Assembly (NCBI RefSeq): GCF_040869045.1
Contig: NC_090321.1
Coordinates: 33,601,426 to 33,665,425, forward strand
Source: Eurosta solidaginis
Taxonomy: Eukaryota; Arthropoda; Insecta; Diptera; Tephritidae
DNA length: 64,000 nucleotides
Direction: 5' to 3'
Shown here: in pieces, positions 45,891 to 60,173 of the stretch
Numbering within the stretch: the stretch's first letter is position 1
Layout: the number at the start of each line of letters is the position of its first letter
Program-made: the position numbers and the translations under genes
Notes under the pieces: model-generated
Seen by the model: the letters and a program-made list of their open reading frames with translations, nothing else
Told to the model about the DNA's origin: nothing
Database searches by the model: none

Positions 45891-47015
45891 CTAGCGGACC
45901 CGGCAGACGTTGTTCTTTCTGCCGTAAATTTGGCTATCCGCATACATTTTAAAAAGCTTTTTCCGTCTAACTCTGCCCTCGCCCTCTTCACTTTTTCCAA
46001 ATCCTTTTATTCACTCCTCCCTCCGTTTTTTTCGCTTCATCTCTCTCCATCTTCGTCTCATTCTATCTATCTCTCAGTCTATCTCTTTTGTTCCAGTCCC
46101 ACTCCGAGTCTCAGTCCCAGTCCTAGTCTTAATCCCAGTCCCAATCCGTCGCTCGTCTACTTTTCGGAAAAAAGGATCGTAAATACTAATATAGGCAAAT
46201 TTATATACCAAATTTCAGGTGAATCGAATAGGACATATGTAAATAGGTATGTGGGTATTATTAATTCATGTCTCTATTTCCGCTTCGCATGCATATTTTT
46301 CAGTTTTGCTAGGTTGATGAGACTAAATCGAATATCACAATGAAAATTACTTTAGAGCTCTCAGCAACAGCTTTCATTTGATATCCATATTACCCACACA
46401 TTCTAGGGGTATCCGGGTCCACGTTTTGACCTATATCTCGAGACCCTAGTCAGCCAGCGGTATAATATATTACTCTACACTAAAGCACTCATCAACAGCT
46501 TTCATTTGTTAAACACATTTTAGGGTACCCGGGTCCACGTTTGAACAAAATCGACCGACGCATCTCTTCAAACACCGGCGACCAACTAACACACATTTCA
46601 CCCTTTCGTTTTATATATGTATATAGATTTTTATTTTTCACACTTCACTATAATATTAAAATGAAATGCAGATATTCGTTGCTTTTGAAATTCGACTTAA
46701 AGATTGCACATGGAACAACTAAAGACTCTCCTGAATTAAAAAAAAATCTCTTAGTACTTCTAAATCTCGGGCCCCCTCAGAAACCACGGGTTCGGGGTTA
46801 ATCCCCCGCCCCCTCTCGACGGGCCTGGTGATGTGCTATACTTGATATCATTCGCTATAATATTTTTTATTTATAAGCACGTTGTTTAATTAAACACCAA
46901 CCAATTACACGGAAGTATATCCTCACCACCTGAAAATATGAGTGATCCTATATTTCAAGTTAGATCAAACTACACACGGAGTGCAAAGCAAATTCAAAAT
47001 CGGTTTAGTAGTTTG
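45891..47015 (+). mobile_element. CTAGCGGACCCGG repeat module, unit C
   Basis: Same module as A, with a TACTCTACAC variant near 46471. Confidence 0.6.
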
Positions 47016-48582
47016 TAATTCACCACATTAACTACTTGAAGATTGGTAAAAAAAACGCGTTGTTTTCGTTGAAATTTCGCAAAAAAGTTATTGAAAACGT
47101 TAAAAAATAGTTATATTGTGTTTATTATATCAAAATAATATTTTTCTAGCGTTGGAATTGACGAATTTCATGCTACATTTCCCCAATGCTGAATTACCTA
47201 CCCTTGATTTTATGCTTTACTGTTAGAGTTGGGTCGTTTCGTTCTGAACTTGTTCAATTGACCGGGTCTCTCAACTGAACAAGTGAACTAGATCTTTGAT
47301 TTCGGTTCTATTTGTTCTTTTAGTTCATTTGTTCCTTTAGTTCGTTTTATCTAATGTTATTCTTTCTCACTTCTCGCTCGCGAACATTGTAAATTCATAC
47401 ATGCATACGCAGAAATTCTGAGCACGAATGTCGATGATGCCACTTACACTAAAGATATGTGTGGTCATCTTTGTGTGTGGCACTGCTAAAACAATATATG
47501 TATGGACTATTATGAAAAACATCTTTTGTAAGAAACTAATTACATTTATTAAACTTGAAAAGATCATATTTACAATTTGCGTCTGTACTCTTTCAATTTC
47601 CTGGATCTTCCGAAATTTGCAACTTAAGCTGCATGAAAGCGACAAAGCGTGAAAGCTTCATGTGTAGCCAAATATTGATCGCAGAATAAAGATGTTGCAG
47701 GGACGAAAAATAGTGTGAAGCTAGCTTCACAAAATTCTAGTAGGTCACATTCACCACCTACCACAGCAGAATTTGTTAAACTACCACTGTCTGTAGTTGT
47801 TATTTAACAATTATTTGTACAATTTTTATTCAGATAATGTGTTCAAAATTTTAAATTTTACTCTCTAAAAATCCAATCATTGTATTTCTGTGCTTAAATT
47901 GTGTTAAAGGTTTTGGTGTGGTGGAAGTGACCTACTATAATTTTGTTACGCTCCTCTGATTTCCACCAAAGTTTGCGCCTGCAACATCTTTATTCTTCGA
48001 TCAATCTATGGTGTAGCTAAGCATACAGCAATGTTGGGCGCTGAGCGTACGTACGCTTGAAAAAAAGGAAGAACAAGATTTTTGTTTACATTTTTTTGTA
48101 TGCAAATTTGTGTAATTAGTTAGAAAATGTTATTTTAAATAATAAAAGTGCGTGAAAGGTATATTACCAAAGCGAAAAAGAGTATTCAAGACCACAAAAG
48201 CTTGGTTAAACATTGTTGAAGCTATTAAAGGGCTAAAACGTGTTGGAAACTAGAAATCACTTTTTTCTCTAGTCCGCGGTGGTGTAAAGTTGCCTTTCAT
48301 AATTTACAAATGCACGGGGATGCAAACAACTTTTAATACCTATTTTCCTTTGGTTTCGGGGACGGATATACCTGAAGAAATTTAATTTCTTATTTTTTTC
48401 AATAATTGTTTGCTTTATGTAGCGACGCTCGAAAGTAGCTTCGTGTGCAGATCTTGAGACGTAGAGAAATCGTAGCTACATGTCATATCTTGTACGCGCC
48501 TATGAAGCTACGCCTCGTGTGGATCTTGCCTTACACGTTATCTGATACTACATCCTACTTTTTCTCACTTCAAAAATCAACA
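47016..48582. mobile_element. Left part of inverted-repeat element and flank, unit C
   Basis: Same arrangement, MITE at 47675-48004. GACAAAGCGTGAAAGC near 47641 replaces GACAAAGCATGGAAGC. The segment is absent from unit D. Confidence 0.6.
47675..48004. mobile_element. ~330-bp MITE, unit C
   Basis: Same as 13926-14255, with one A/C change (CAGATAATG, TTTAAATTTT) near 47835-47855. Confidence 0.7.
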
Positions 48583-51574
48583 TTTTTATACTCAGTTGAG
48601 CAGAGCTCACAGAGTATATTAAGTTTGATTGGATAACAGTTGGTTGTACATATATAAAGGAATCGAGATGGATATAGACTTCCATATATCAAAATAATCA
48701 GGATCGAAAAAAAATTTGATTGAGCCATGTCCGTCCGTCCGTCCGTCCGTCCGTTAACACGATAACTTGAGTAAATTTTGAGGTATCTTGATGAAATTTG
48801 ATATGTAGGTTCCTGAGCACTCATCTCAGGTCGCTATTTAAAATGAACGATATCGGACTATAACCACGCCCACTTTTTCGATATCGAAACTTTCGAAAAA
48901 CCGAAAAAGTGCGATATTTCATTACAAAAGACCGATAAAGCGACGAAACTTGGTAGATGAGTTGAACTTATGACGCAGAATAGAATATTAGCAAAATTTT
49001 GGACAATGGGCGTGGCACCGCCCACTTTTAAAAGAAGGTAATTTGAAACTTTTGCAAGCTGTAATTTTGCAGTCGTTGAAGATATCATGATGAAATTTGG
49101 CAGGAACGTTACTCCTATTACTGTATGTACGCTTAATAAAAATTAGCAAAATCGGAGAAGGACCACGCCCACTTTTAAAAAAAAAATTTTTTTAAAGTAA
49201 AATTTTTACAAAAAATTTAATATCTTTACAGTATATAAGTAAATTATGTCAACATTCAACTCCAGTAATGATATGGTGCAACAAAATATAAAAATAAAAG
49301 AAAATTTCAAAATGGGCGTGGCTCCGGCCTTTTTCATTTAATTTGTCTAGGATACTTTTAACGCCATAAGTCGAACAAAAATTAACCAATCCTTTTGAAA
49401 TTTGGTAGGGGCATTGATTTTATGACGTTAACGTTAACGTTCTCTGTGAAAATGGGCGAAATCGGTTGATGCCACGCCCAGTTTTTATACACAGTCGCCC
49501 GTCTGTCCTTCCGCATGGCCGTTAACGCGATAACTTGAGCAAAAATCGACATATCTTTAATGAACTTAGTTCACGTGCTTAGTTGAACTCACTTTATCTT
49601 GGTATGGAAAATGAATGAAATCCGACTATGACCACGCCCACTTTTTCGATATCGAAAATTACGAAAAATGAAAAAAATGCCATAATTCTATACCAAATAC
49701 GAAAAAAGGGGTGAATTTGGTAATTGGATTGTTTTATTGACGCTAAATATAACTTTAGAAAAAACTTTATAACAAATTGTTGTGACACCTACCATATTAA
49801 GTAGAAGAAAATGAAAAGTTCTGCAGGGCGAAATAAAAAACCCTTAAAATCTTGGCAGGTATTACATATATAAATAAATTAGCGGTATCCAACAGATGAT
49901 GTTCAGGGTTACCCTGGTCCACATTTTGGTCGATATCTGGAAAACGCCTTCACATATACAACTACAACCACTCCCTTTTAAAACTCTCATTAATACCTTT
50001 AATTTGATACCCATATCGTACAAACTCATTCTAGAGTCACCCCTGGTCCACCTTTATGGCGATATTTCGAAACGGCGTCCACCTATAGAACTAAGGCCCA
50101 ATCCCTTTTAAAGTACTCATTAACACCTTTCGTTTGATGCCCATATTGTGCAAACAAATTCTAGGGTCACCCCTGGTCCACCTTTATGGCGATATCTCGA
50201 AACGGCGTCCACCTATGGAACTAAGTATTACTCCCTTTTAAAATGCTCATTAACACCTTTCTTTTGATACCCATATTGTACAAACAAATTCTAGGGTCAC
50301 CCCTGGTCCACCTTTATGGCGATATCTCGAAAATGCGACCACCTATACAACAACCACCACTCCCTTTTAAAACCCTCATTAATACCTTTAATTTGATACC
50401 CATATCGTACAAACACATTCTAGAGTCACCCCTGGTCCACCTTTATGGCGATATTTCGAAACGGCGTCCACCTATAGAACTAAGGCCCAATCCCTTTTAA
50501 AGTACTCATTAACACCTTTCGTTTGATGCCCATATTGTGCAAACAAATTCTAGGGTCACCCCTGGTCCACCTTTATGGCGATATCTCGAAACGGCGTCCA
50601 CCTATGGAACTAAGTATTACTCCCTTTTAAAATGCTCATTAACACCTTTCTTTTGATACCCATATTGTACAAACAAATTCTAGGGTCACCCCTGGTCCAC
50701 CTTTATGGCGATATTTCGAAACGGCGTCCACCTATAGAACTAAGGCCCAATCCCTTTTAAAGTACTCATTAACACCTTTCGTTTGATGCCCATATTGTGC
50801 AAACAAATTCTAGGGTCACCCCTGGTCCACCTTTATGGCGATATCTCGAAAATGCGACCACCTATACAACAACCACCACTCCCTTTTAAAACCCTCATTA
50901 ATACCTTTAATTTGATACCCATATCGTACAAACGCATTCTAGAGTCACCCCTGGTCCACCTTTATGGCGATATCTCGAAAAGGCGACCACCTATACAACA
51001 ACCACCACTCCCTTTTAAAACCCTCATTAATACCTTTAATTTGATACCCATATCCTACAAACACATTCTAGAGTCACCCCTGGTCCACCTTTATGGCGAT
51101 ATTTCGAAACGGCTTCCACCTATAGAACTAAGGCTCACTCCCTTTTAAAATACTCATTAACACCATTCGTTTGATGCCCATATTGTACAAACAAATTCTA
51201 GGGTCGCCCCTGGTCCACCTTTGTGGCGATATCTCGAAACGGCGTCCACCTATGGAACTAAGGATTACTCCCTTTTAAAATACTCATTAACACCTTTCAT
51301 TTGATACCCATATCGTACAAACGCATTCTAGAGTCAACCCTGATCCACCTTTATGGCTATATCCTTAATGGCGTCCACCTATAGAACTATGACCCACTCC
51401 CTCATAAAATACTCTTTAATGCCTTTCATTGGATACACATGTCATACAAACACATTCCAGGGTTTCCTCGGTTAATTTTCCCACATGGTTATTTTCCCGT
51501 ATGTTGTCACCATAGCTCTCAACTGAGTATGTAATGTTCGGTTACACCCGAACTTAACCTTCCTTACTTGTTTT
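48583..51574 (-). mobile_element. DINE 2, unit C
   Basis: Same element with about 11 monomers (49899-51455). The two-type dimer blocks are rearranged relative to A and B. A 2-bp loss near 51363 (ATATCCTTAATGG). Confidence 0.75.
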
Positions 51575-51692
51575 TTACTAATTACAGAAATTTGCATGCA
51601 AAAAAAATATTTAACAAACGTCTTGTTCTTACTTTTTGCCAATCGTACGTACGCCTAGCCGCAAACATCGCTGTAAGCTTAGCTACATCAAA

Positions 51693-52012
51693 TATCGAAA
51701 ATAAAGATGTTGCTGGCGCAAACTTCGGTGGAAAGCAGCGGAGGGTAACAAAATTCTAGTAGGTCACTTTCACCACACCAAAAACTTTAACACAATTTTT
51801 AAAATAATTTAAGCACAGAAATACACTGATTGGAGTTTTAGAGAGTAAAAGTTAAAATTCTGAACACATTACCTGAATAAAAAGTGTACAAATAATTATT
51901 AAATAACAAATACAGGCAGTGGTAGTTAACAAATCCTGCTGTGGTAAGTGGTGAATGTGACCTACTAGAAGTTTTGTGATTTTTCATCCCTGCAACATCT
52001 TTATTTTCGATA
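51693..52012. mobile_element. 320-bp MITE, unit D
   Basis: Same element. It carries the TTGCTGG variant; the base change just after it (GGCCACATGAAG near 52019) is private to D. Confidence 0.7.
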
Positions 52013-53977
52013 ATCTTTGGCCACATGAAGCTATCATACTTTGTCGCTTTCATGCAGCTGACGCTTCGTGTGCACCTCTCCATTCAAATAAATCTGCTCG
52101 ACATCAGATTTCCTATGCTGTGTTCTAATACGCGTCATGAAGCTACCCCTCATGTGCATCTTCACTAAAATTCAAAAAAATTTAATTTCAAAAATATTTA
52201 TTCACCATCACAGTAGTCGTAGGAAATTTGATTTTCTCTGGTGCGCCATTCAAAAAATTCTAAGTAGGCTGTATTTAATTGCGACAAAAATTCAGAAATT
52301 TATTTAAATTTAAAAATAATTTTTATCAAATTTGATTCGAAAAAATTGTATATAAGGATGCACTGTTTTGCTGGCATTTCATTATAGATTTGATTATTGA
52401 AGGGACAAGTCGTCTTTCTTCGTAATCGTATTTTTTTTGGCCACTGAAGTGAAATGCTAGCGCATAACTTCACACTTTTTCCTACACATATTCAAAACAG
52501 TTTTGAAGATTATTTTATTTTTTTTTATTTTTTTTTTTTTTGATTTTATTGCAATTATATAGACTGTCCAACAGCCCTTCTAAAAAGCCATCGTGAATTG
52601 CTAAATTTTAGACGTTCTATCACATAGTCCCTTTTCATGTTTTTGCTTTGCATGCAAATCTGAATACCATTTTGGTACAATAGTGTGCCTTGCGCTTTCT
52701 TATGTTTATTTTTTGGTAAATTTTGAGGAACATATTTTTTCCTACATTATTTTTTATTTTTGGAAACAAATTATCCTTGTTCCTTGGATTTTGTCCCTGA
52801 AAGTAACGATTGTAATTATGGCATACATAAGTCTTCGCTTCTCGTACTTTGTCACTTTTTTTTGAAAAGCTTGCTTTGTTTTTCCCTCACAAATAAGTGA
52901 GAACACGATTTTTTTACTGATTTCGGTCCATATTTTACTTCCTTTATCCCGCATTTTGTTTACTTTTAATGGCATATTCAACTTCGATCTCTTTCGGTTT
53001 ACAGGATCGCCATTTTTGGGAGAAATCCCAATAAAGAATTATTATTAAAGTTGTACAGTTATCAGTGTATTTTATTCAATGAAAATTTTTGAAAACATGA
53101 ACTTCAATGTTGAAGACTGAAAATTTAACAAGTAGAAACTATATAAAGTAAATAACAACAATTAACTCTTAACATGATAAATTAAAACAACAACCCTACA
53201 GCTAAGCTAGTAAAATTCCTCAGTTCGATTGTTACCGCGATTATTTGACACGGTTACGTTTCTATCAAAAATTTAACTTTTGTCAGTCGAAAGTTCATAT
53301 TATTTCTGCAAATATTTTCATTTTTTAGTGCCAAAAATAGTTTTTGGAAAAAATTGTTTTCAGAAATTTTGTTTGACGATTATTTTTCAAATATATACTC
53401 TTTGCCTATATTATCATGGCCTACAAAGGCTTTCTGCAACTCGAACTTTGAGAGCTCGGATTTTTTAAACATCCTTATTTTCCACATTTAGTTCACTTTC
53501 ATTGACATATTCAACTTAGTTATATTTGGCTAGTAACATTCCTCAGTTCAGCCTTTTTCTCTGTATCTTCCAAGCAAAAAATGTCTACGACGCATATTTG
53601 TGTTTATGGACACGTTTATATTTCAGTGAATTTTTTTGCTTTTGACAGCCGAAAACTTAATATTATACAATCTGCAGATTTTCTTTTTTATCCGTTTAAA
53701 TTATCCCAAATAGCTTTTGGGAAAATTACTTTTTAAAAAAATCCTTTATACCCTTTTAATGGTAAATGTCACCTTGGATCTGTTTGGCCAGCATCATTGC
53801 TCAGTTCCGCATATTTCCATATATTCTTCAAAAAAAATTATGTTCGACGAATATTTGTTCTCTTCGGTTAAGACTGGCTAGTTCTCTGACAATTTACACA
53901 TAACCACGTTTACGTTTCTCCCGAAAGTTGTTTGTTTCTTTCGCCCAAATTTTCATATTATTTATGCAATTTTAACT
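52013..53977. repeat. Inverted-repeat arm remnant and AT-rich decayed repeat, unit D
   Basis: Counterpart of 1525-3483. It mixes B/C-type variants on the left with A-type variants toward the LINE (for example CGATTGTTACCGCG near 53227). The T-run near 52520 is slightly longer. No gene seen. Confidence 0.5.
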
Positions 53978-55694
53978 GAGGCAGGCAGCTAACAGCAAAT
54001 AGACAATACGACTTTCTGTACGATAAATGGCGATGCCCCCACCAGAATTGCAGGTAATTACCACAGCTCATCTGACATCTCAATCGTCAGTGCAGGGGTC
54101 ATAAATTGCGTTGAATGGCAACCGATCCTTACTTTAGTTTCTGATCACCTGCCCATACTCCTTTCAATTGAGCGACCTGCCAATTATATCACCTCTAATA
54201 AGCGGAATTTCATTAATTTAAAAAAAGCCAATTGGGAAGATTACACATCCTTTACAAACCAATCCTTTGATACTCTTCCCGTTCCGACCGATGTCCGGCA
54301 GGGCGAGAGTGCGTTCCGTAAAGTCATCGCTTCAGCTTCTGCACGCTTCATCCCGGCCGGTAGAATACCTGAAATCATACCGCTTTTCCCGGCCGAAGCC
54401 GCAAATTTAGCAAGAGAACGTGACCTTGCGAGACACATCAACCACATCCTTAGATGCTCTTCCCGTTCCGATCGATGTCCGGCAGGGCGAGCGTGCGTTC
54501 CGCAAGGTCATCGCTTCAGCTTCTGCACGCTTCATCCCGGCCGGTAGAATACCTGAAATCATACCGCTTTTCCCGGCCGAAGCCGCAAATTTAGCAAGAG
54601 AACGTGACCTTGCGAGACACATCAAACCTAGGGACCCCCTTATTAGGAGTCTTAATTTGGATATCATGCGGCTGGTAAATGAACATAAACGTATCAAATG
54701 GGAGGAGCATCTAAGGTACCGCAACCTCTCTGCGGGTGTTGGTAAATTGTGGTCAACCGTCAAATGCTTGTCTTTCCTACCAAATACAATGATAAACTTT
54801 CTATAGCCTTCAGTGACAAAACTTTATCTGATTCGAAGAATTGCGCCAGCGGCTTTTGCGGACGATTTATAATGCATTCTTCTGTAGACAAAGCCAGATG
54901 TCGTGCTAGCAGACGAGCCCATAAAGATAAACACAACGTCCCACCCATTACCATGACCCCCACAGAGGTTGAAGCAGCGATCCGTAGGGCCAGTCCTTCC
55001 AAGTCGATAGGCCCCGACGGAATAATCATTTACTATGCTGACGCCTGCACGATTATGGCTACAGGACCTGGCCTTTCAGTTGATAAATTAGTTTCTAAAA
55101 TAAACAGCCATCTCCCCGATCCTTCCGGTTTCTTCGCCTCGCGCTACTTGGCATTATCACCGACGAAATTCACGGCCACCCTGTTTACGACCTGGAAGGA
55201 ACAGATGTTGCGTCGATGGTGTCACACTACCGACTGTCAGTCACGCAAAGATCTTAGGGGTAACGTTCGATAGTACTCTAACCTTCAGGGCTCATGCCAC
55301 CGAGATTGTTTCTAAAGTACAAAGTCGCAACAAAATCCTGAAGTCGCTTGCCGGTAGCACATGGGGAAAGGATAAATAAACGTTGCTAACCACGTACAAA
55401 GCAATTGGCCGGCCGCTCATGAGCTACTCGTCACCAGTCTGGTCGCCTGGTCTTAAAAATACATACTGGAAAAGGCTACAGGCCTGCCAAAATGCTGCAA
55501 TCAGAACTGTCACCGGATGTCTCCTTATGACTCCCGAACACCATCTACATAGTGAGGCCAAAGAACTCAGTATTAAAGAGCACAATGCAATGCTGAACAA
55601 ACAGTTCTTGCTTAATTGTCACAAACCAGGACATCCTAACAAACAACTGCTTGATTTAGCACCGCCTCCACGGGGAGTAACGGAACATCTCTAA
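53978..55694 (+). pseudogene. Truncated non-LTR retrotransposon ORF with internal RT deletion, unit D
   Basis: The endonuclease end is A-like, with SDHLP retained near 54142 and no 11-bp deletion. About 523 bp between the GPDGI block and the ATCATTTAC preceding YADA are deleted (junction near 55024), taking out most of the fingers and palm. By chance the deletion leaves one 174-codon frame (54749-55273) across the junction. YADA is at 55034-55045. Non-functional. Confidence 0.85.
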
Positions 55695-55798
55695 ATCACT
55701 ATGACAAGATCAATTTTTGTGATTATATATGGTCATTGGTAAATATTTTCGTGTTTATTTCTAGGTTCTTTTTGTACTACTACTTTATCGTTTATATT

Positions 55799-56318
55799 GT
55801 AACGATTTTAGTGAAATTCCGCTTATTTTCAACCTTCTACTAACGATCGTATCGCTAAACTGTTGAATAAATAACTCCAGTATTCAATAATGCAAAATGG
55901 CCTTTATTAGACTACTTTGAAAATACTTCACAATAACACTTATACTTCGCAACTGATAGCGTGCATAAATCAAACTGATTGCTGCTTACTCAGCTTTCGC
56001 TCCTTTTATACTCTCTGCTGTCTCGTTCGCATACTTCTAGGCGTTTCTTCTTCTAGAATTTACTACTTAGTTACCAGCTATAAACTTACTAGCTATAAAC
56101 TACAGATGCACGTTTATAGCCTCTCACATAGCCATATGCGCGTGTATATGTGAGTAATACTTCCACTGATGATTGCATACTTTTGTGAGTATCTCTCCGC
56201 TGCTTGTATGTACATATGTGTATAAATAATGATTGATTTGTTTATGCACATACAAGTGACTGCTTAGTATTGGCTTAGAGATATTATTATCCCTTAGTGA
56301 TGCTAATATTCGTCACAA
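55799..56318 (-). mobile_element. Ty3/gypsy-type 3' LTR, unit D
   Basis: Same 520-bp LTR as A and C. Confidence 0.8.
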
Positions 56319-56686
56319 TATTAATAGTTAACGGACGCGCCCTCTTATCATATAGATCCTTATTTTTAATTTTACGTTTGTTAATTAGATCTTTTGCTAT
56401 TTCATGCGTTTTTTGTAGTCTATATTTTACTTCTTTTGCATAACTTTTAACATGGTAAATTGAATCGATTTGTTCCTTTTTCACTTCATTTGGTATGGTA
56501 ACATTTCTACCGAATACTAATTCGTATGGAGTAAATCCATTATCAGAAACCGTACTAGCAGTTGTATTGTGCAAAAATGTAAAATATTTCAAATAAACGT
56601 CCCATTCGGGGAAGTTATCATTTAGAAAGGCTCGTAAGTATTCATCAAACACCCGGTGATTTCTTTCAATTGCACTTGCCAACACT
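56319..56686 (-). pseudogene. Gypsy-like integrase fragment, unit D
   Basis: Open to the LTR as in B and C, with a private Leu-to-Ile change just after the GRN motif. Truncated and inactive. Confidence 0.8.
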
Positions 56687-56948
56687 GCCGTTTGATCCAG
56701 GCAAGCATAAGCAGGCCCTTAGCCAAATCCACACAGAATCGGTAAACGCCTTTGTCAGGACGCACCTGGTGAACCCCGTTATTAATATGCAATATCCCAC
56801 CCTTGCAGAAGAAGAAAGCACACTACCAAGGGAAACACGAGTCACCCTGGCCCAACTTCGTTCTAGATACTGTAACAAGTTAAACTCCTACTTGTCCAGA
56901 ATCAACCCCGATATCATACGGCTGTTGACAGTATTATTAGCAATTTAG
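56687..56948 (+). pseudogene. Displaced LINE 3' coding piece, unit D
   Basis: The same block, open, with an Arg-to-Lys change (YCNKLNS). Confidence 0.75.
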
Positions 56949-57671
56949 ATTTACTTTGTTTATAATTTTTGTTTATAAATTTTGGCATTTAAAAACACTC
57001 TAGGATACATATATAATCAAACCCATATTAATATTTTCTATCTTGTTCTCCTTATTTGTTCAAAATCATTTTTTTTAATTTTTTTTTACTATCAAGTTTT
57101 AATGATTTGAATTTCGAAAAAAAAAAATTTTCTTTAAACTTTCCAAAAAAAAAAAAACTTAGAAAAGCTGATTCTTTTGTAAATATTTTTTCTCAAAGTA
57201 AAAGCAAAGCTATCTGCGAAAAAATTCAAAGAATTGCAGACGAAAAGTATAATTTAAAATTTAATAAAAAATTTCCATTTCCAATGACTACTTTATCGTA
57301 AATACAGTTGTAACTCATTTATTAAGTGATGTATATTGGAACGATTTTCCGTCATCCCTGCCTCAAAACCAAATTTGACAAGGGATGACGGAAAATCGTG
57401 CCAATATACATACATCATTTATCCACCCTGTCGGAAAATCAACAAAACAAAATAAGTCATTTATTAAGACTCACTACGTATACGCAAGCGATGAGTTTCT
57501 ACAAATTATATACTTTATAAACATAGTTTTTAGAAACTTACTAAATATTATAGATGTTAAATTAAAAAAAAGAATAGTAATAGATATTAAAGTGATTGCA
57601 TAACTTAAAAAAAATATAAAAAGAAAAATATAAATGTAGTAATACTACAAAATTTGAATAAAATTAAATTT
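56949..57671. other. AT-rich anonymous segment, unit D
   Basis: Counterpart of 7171-7892. A-run length differences near 57118-57160 leave an 81-codon frame (57056-57301) open here only. No recognised gene. Confidence 0.35.
57327..57417. other. 91-nt hairpin, unit D
   Basis: Unchanged from unit A over both arms and the loop. Confidence 0.7.
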
Positions 57672-59717
57672 AAACAAGTAAGGAAGGCTAAGTTCGGGTG
57701 TAACCGAACATTACATACTCAGTTGAGAGCTATGGAGACAAAATAAGGAAAATCACCATGTAGAAAATTAACCTAGGGTAACACTGGAATGTGGTTGTAT
57801 GACATGTGTATCAAATGGAAGGTATTAAAGAGTATTTTAAGAGAGAGTAGGCCATAGTTCTATGGATGGACGCCATTTAGGGATATCGCCATAAAGGTGG
57901 ACCAGGGCTGACTATAGAATTTGTTTGTACGATATGGGTATCAAATTAAAGGTATTAATGAAGGTTTTAAAAGAGAGTGGTGGTAATGCGTTTGTACAAT
58001 ATGGGTATCAAACGAAAGGTGTTAATGAGTATTTTAAAAGGGCGTGGGGCTTAGTTCTATAGGTGGACGCCTTTTCAAGAAATCGCCATAAAGGTGGACC
58101 AGGGGTGACTCTAGAATATGTTTGTACGATATGGGTATCAAATGAAAGCTGTTAATGAGTATTTTGAAAAGGAGTGATCCTTAGTTCCATAGGTGGACGC
58201 CGTTTCGAGATATCGCCATAAAGGTGGACCAGGGGTGTCTCTAGAATGTGTTTGTACGATATGGGAATCAAATGAAAGGTGTTACTGAGCATTTTAAGAG
58301 GGAGTGGGCATTAGGTCTATAGGTGGACGCCTTTTCGAGATATCGCCATTAGGGTGGGCCAGGGGTGACTCTAGAATGGTTGTACGATATGGGTATCAAA
58401 CGAAAAGTGTTACTGAGCATTTTAAGAGGGGGTGGGCATTAGGTCTATAGGTGGACGCCTTTTCGAGATATCGTCATTAGGGTGGGCCAGGGGTGACTCT
58501 AGAATGTGTTTGTACGATATGGGTATCAAACGAAAGGTGTTAACTGAGCATTTTAAGAGGGAGTGGGCATTAGGTCTATAGGTGGACGCCTTTTCGAGAT
58601 ATCGTCATTAGTGTGGGCCAGGGGTGACTCTAGAATGTGTTTGTACGATATGGGTATCAAACGAAAGGTGTTACTGAGCATTTTAAGAGGGAGTGGGCAT
58701 TAGGTCTATAGGTGGACGCCTTTTCGAGATATCGCCATTAGGGTGGGCCAGGGGTGACTCTAGAATGTTTGTACGATATGGGTATCAAACGAAAGGTGTT
58801 ACTGAGCATTTTAAGATTGAGTGGGCATTAGGTCTATAGGTGGACGCCTTTTCGAGATATCGCCATTAGGGTGGGCCAGGGTGACTCTAGAATGTGTTTG
58901 TACGATATGGATATCAAATTAAAGGTATTAATGAGGGTTTTAAAAGCGAGTGGCCCTTAGATGTATATGTGAAGACGTTCTCGCGATATCATCTGTCGGG
59001 TACTGCTAATTTATTTATATATTCAATACCACTAACAGTATTCCTGCCAAGATTCCAAGGGCTGTTGATTTCGCCTTGTAGAACTTTTCATTTTCTTCTA
59101 CCTAATATGGTAGGTGTCACACCCATTTTAAAAAGTTTTTTCCAAAGTTATATTTTGCGTCAATAAACGAATCCAGTTACAATGTTTCATCCCTTTTTTC
59201 GTATTTGGTATAGAATTATGGTATTTTTTTTCATTTTTCGTAATTTTCGATATCGATAAAGTGGGCGTGGTTATGGTCGGATTTCGGCCATTTTTTATAC
59301 CAAGATAAAGTGAGTTCAGATAAGTACGTGGGCTAAGTTTAGTAAAGATATATCGGTTTTTGCTCAAGTTATTGTGTTAACGGCCGAGCGGAAGGACAGA
59401 CGGTGGAAATTTTCGATATCGAAAAAGTGGGCGTGGTTATAGTCCGATACCGTTCATTTTAAATAGCGATCTGAGATGAGTGCCCAGGAATCTACATACC
59501 AAATTTCATCAAGATACCTCAAAATTTACTCAAGTTATCGTGTTAACGGACAGACGGACGGACGGACGGACATGGCTCAATCAAATTTTTTTTCGATACT
59601 GATGATTTTGATATATGGAAGTCTGTATCTATCTCGATTCCTTTATACCTGTACAACCAACCGTTATCCAATCAAAGTTAATATACTCTGTGAGCTCTGC
59701 TCAACTGACTATAAAAA
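57672..59717 (+). mobile_element. DINE 1, unit D
   Basis: One monomer is lost near 58070, where the third monomer is fused to the fourth (ACGCCTTTTCAAGAAATCGCC). The terminal subterminal repeat is mutated (CTGACTATA instead of CTGAGTATA) near 59707. Other variants match B. Confidence 0.75.
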
Positions 59718-60173
59718 TAGCCGATATTTATAATAAATATACGTACATATATTTAAAAATTAAAATTAAATAAATCCAGAGCCTTTACATTTTCTGTATA
59801 AGAAATCTAATTTGTAATAAAACCTTTTCAATTGATAAGAAGTTTGCAAAACCTCAACCTTGTAACACAATATTATACGAATTTATATTTAAATATAAAA
59901 CTTGCAAAATTTTATACTTTTTATAAATTTTTTGGTGCCAGAAATCAATATATTCTTCCCCATCCATACCAGTTTTTTTAACCGGTTGTAAGTACAATCA
60001 AAAACTAAATGTACATATGAATTACAATCAGATTTCTACGCCCTTCAATCCCGTACAATGACAATACATATTTAGATAAAATATAAGGAAATATAAAAAA
60101 ATAATGCACTATTCTTGATAAGTTTTTACATAAAAATTATGTTAACATCTCGATATTATATGTATACATAATA
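59718..60173. other. AT-rich spacer, unit D
   Basis: Counterpart of 10069-10526 with the C/D-type ATTCTTCCCC variant. Nothing recognisable. Confidence 0.6.

Larger units (their letters stand above)
35588..51574. repeat. Composite mega-repeat, unit C (about 16.0 kb)
   Basis: Third unit and the shortest complete one. About five minisatellite monomers are lost from DINE 1 (junction near 42932) and DINE 2 has about 11 monomers. It carries the same LINE linker deletions as B. Confidence 0.95.

Noticed and set aside
54749..55273. 174-codon frame as a functional RT-derived protein
   Set aside because: Created by a deletion in unit D only; lacks most RT motifs and has YADA.
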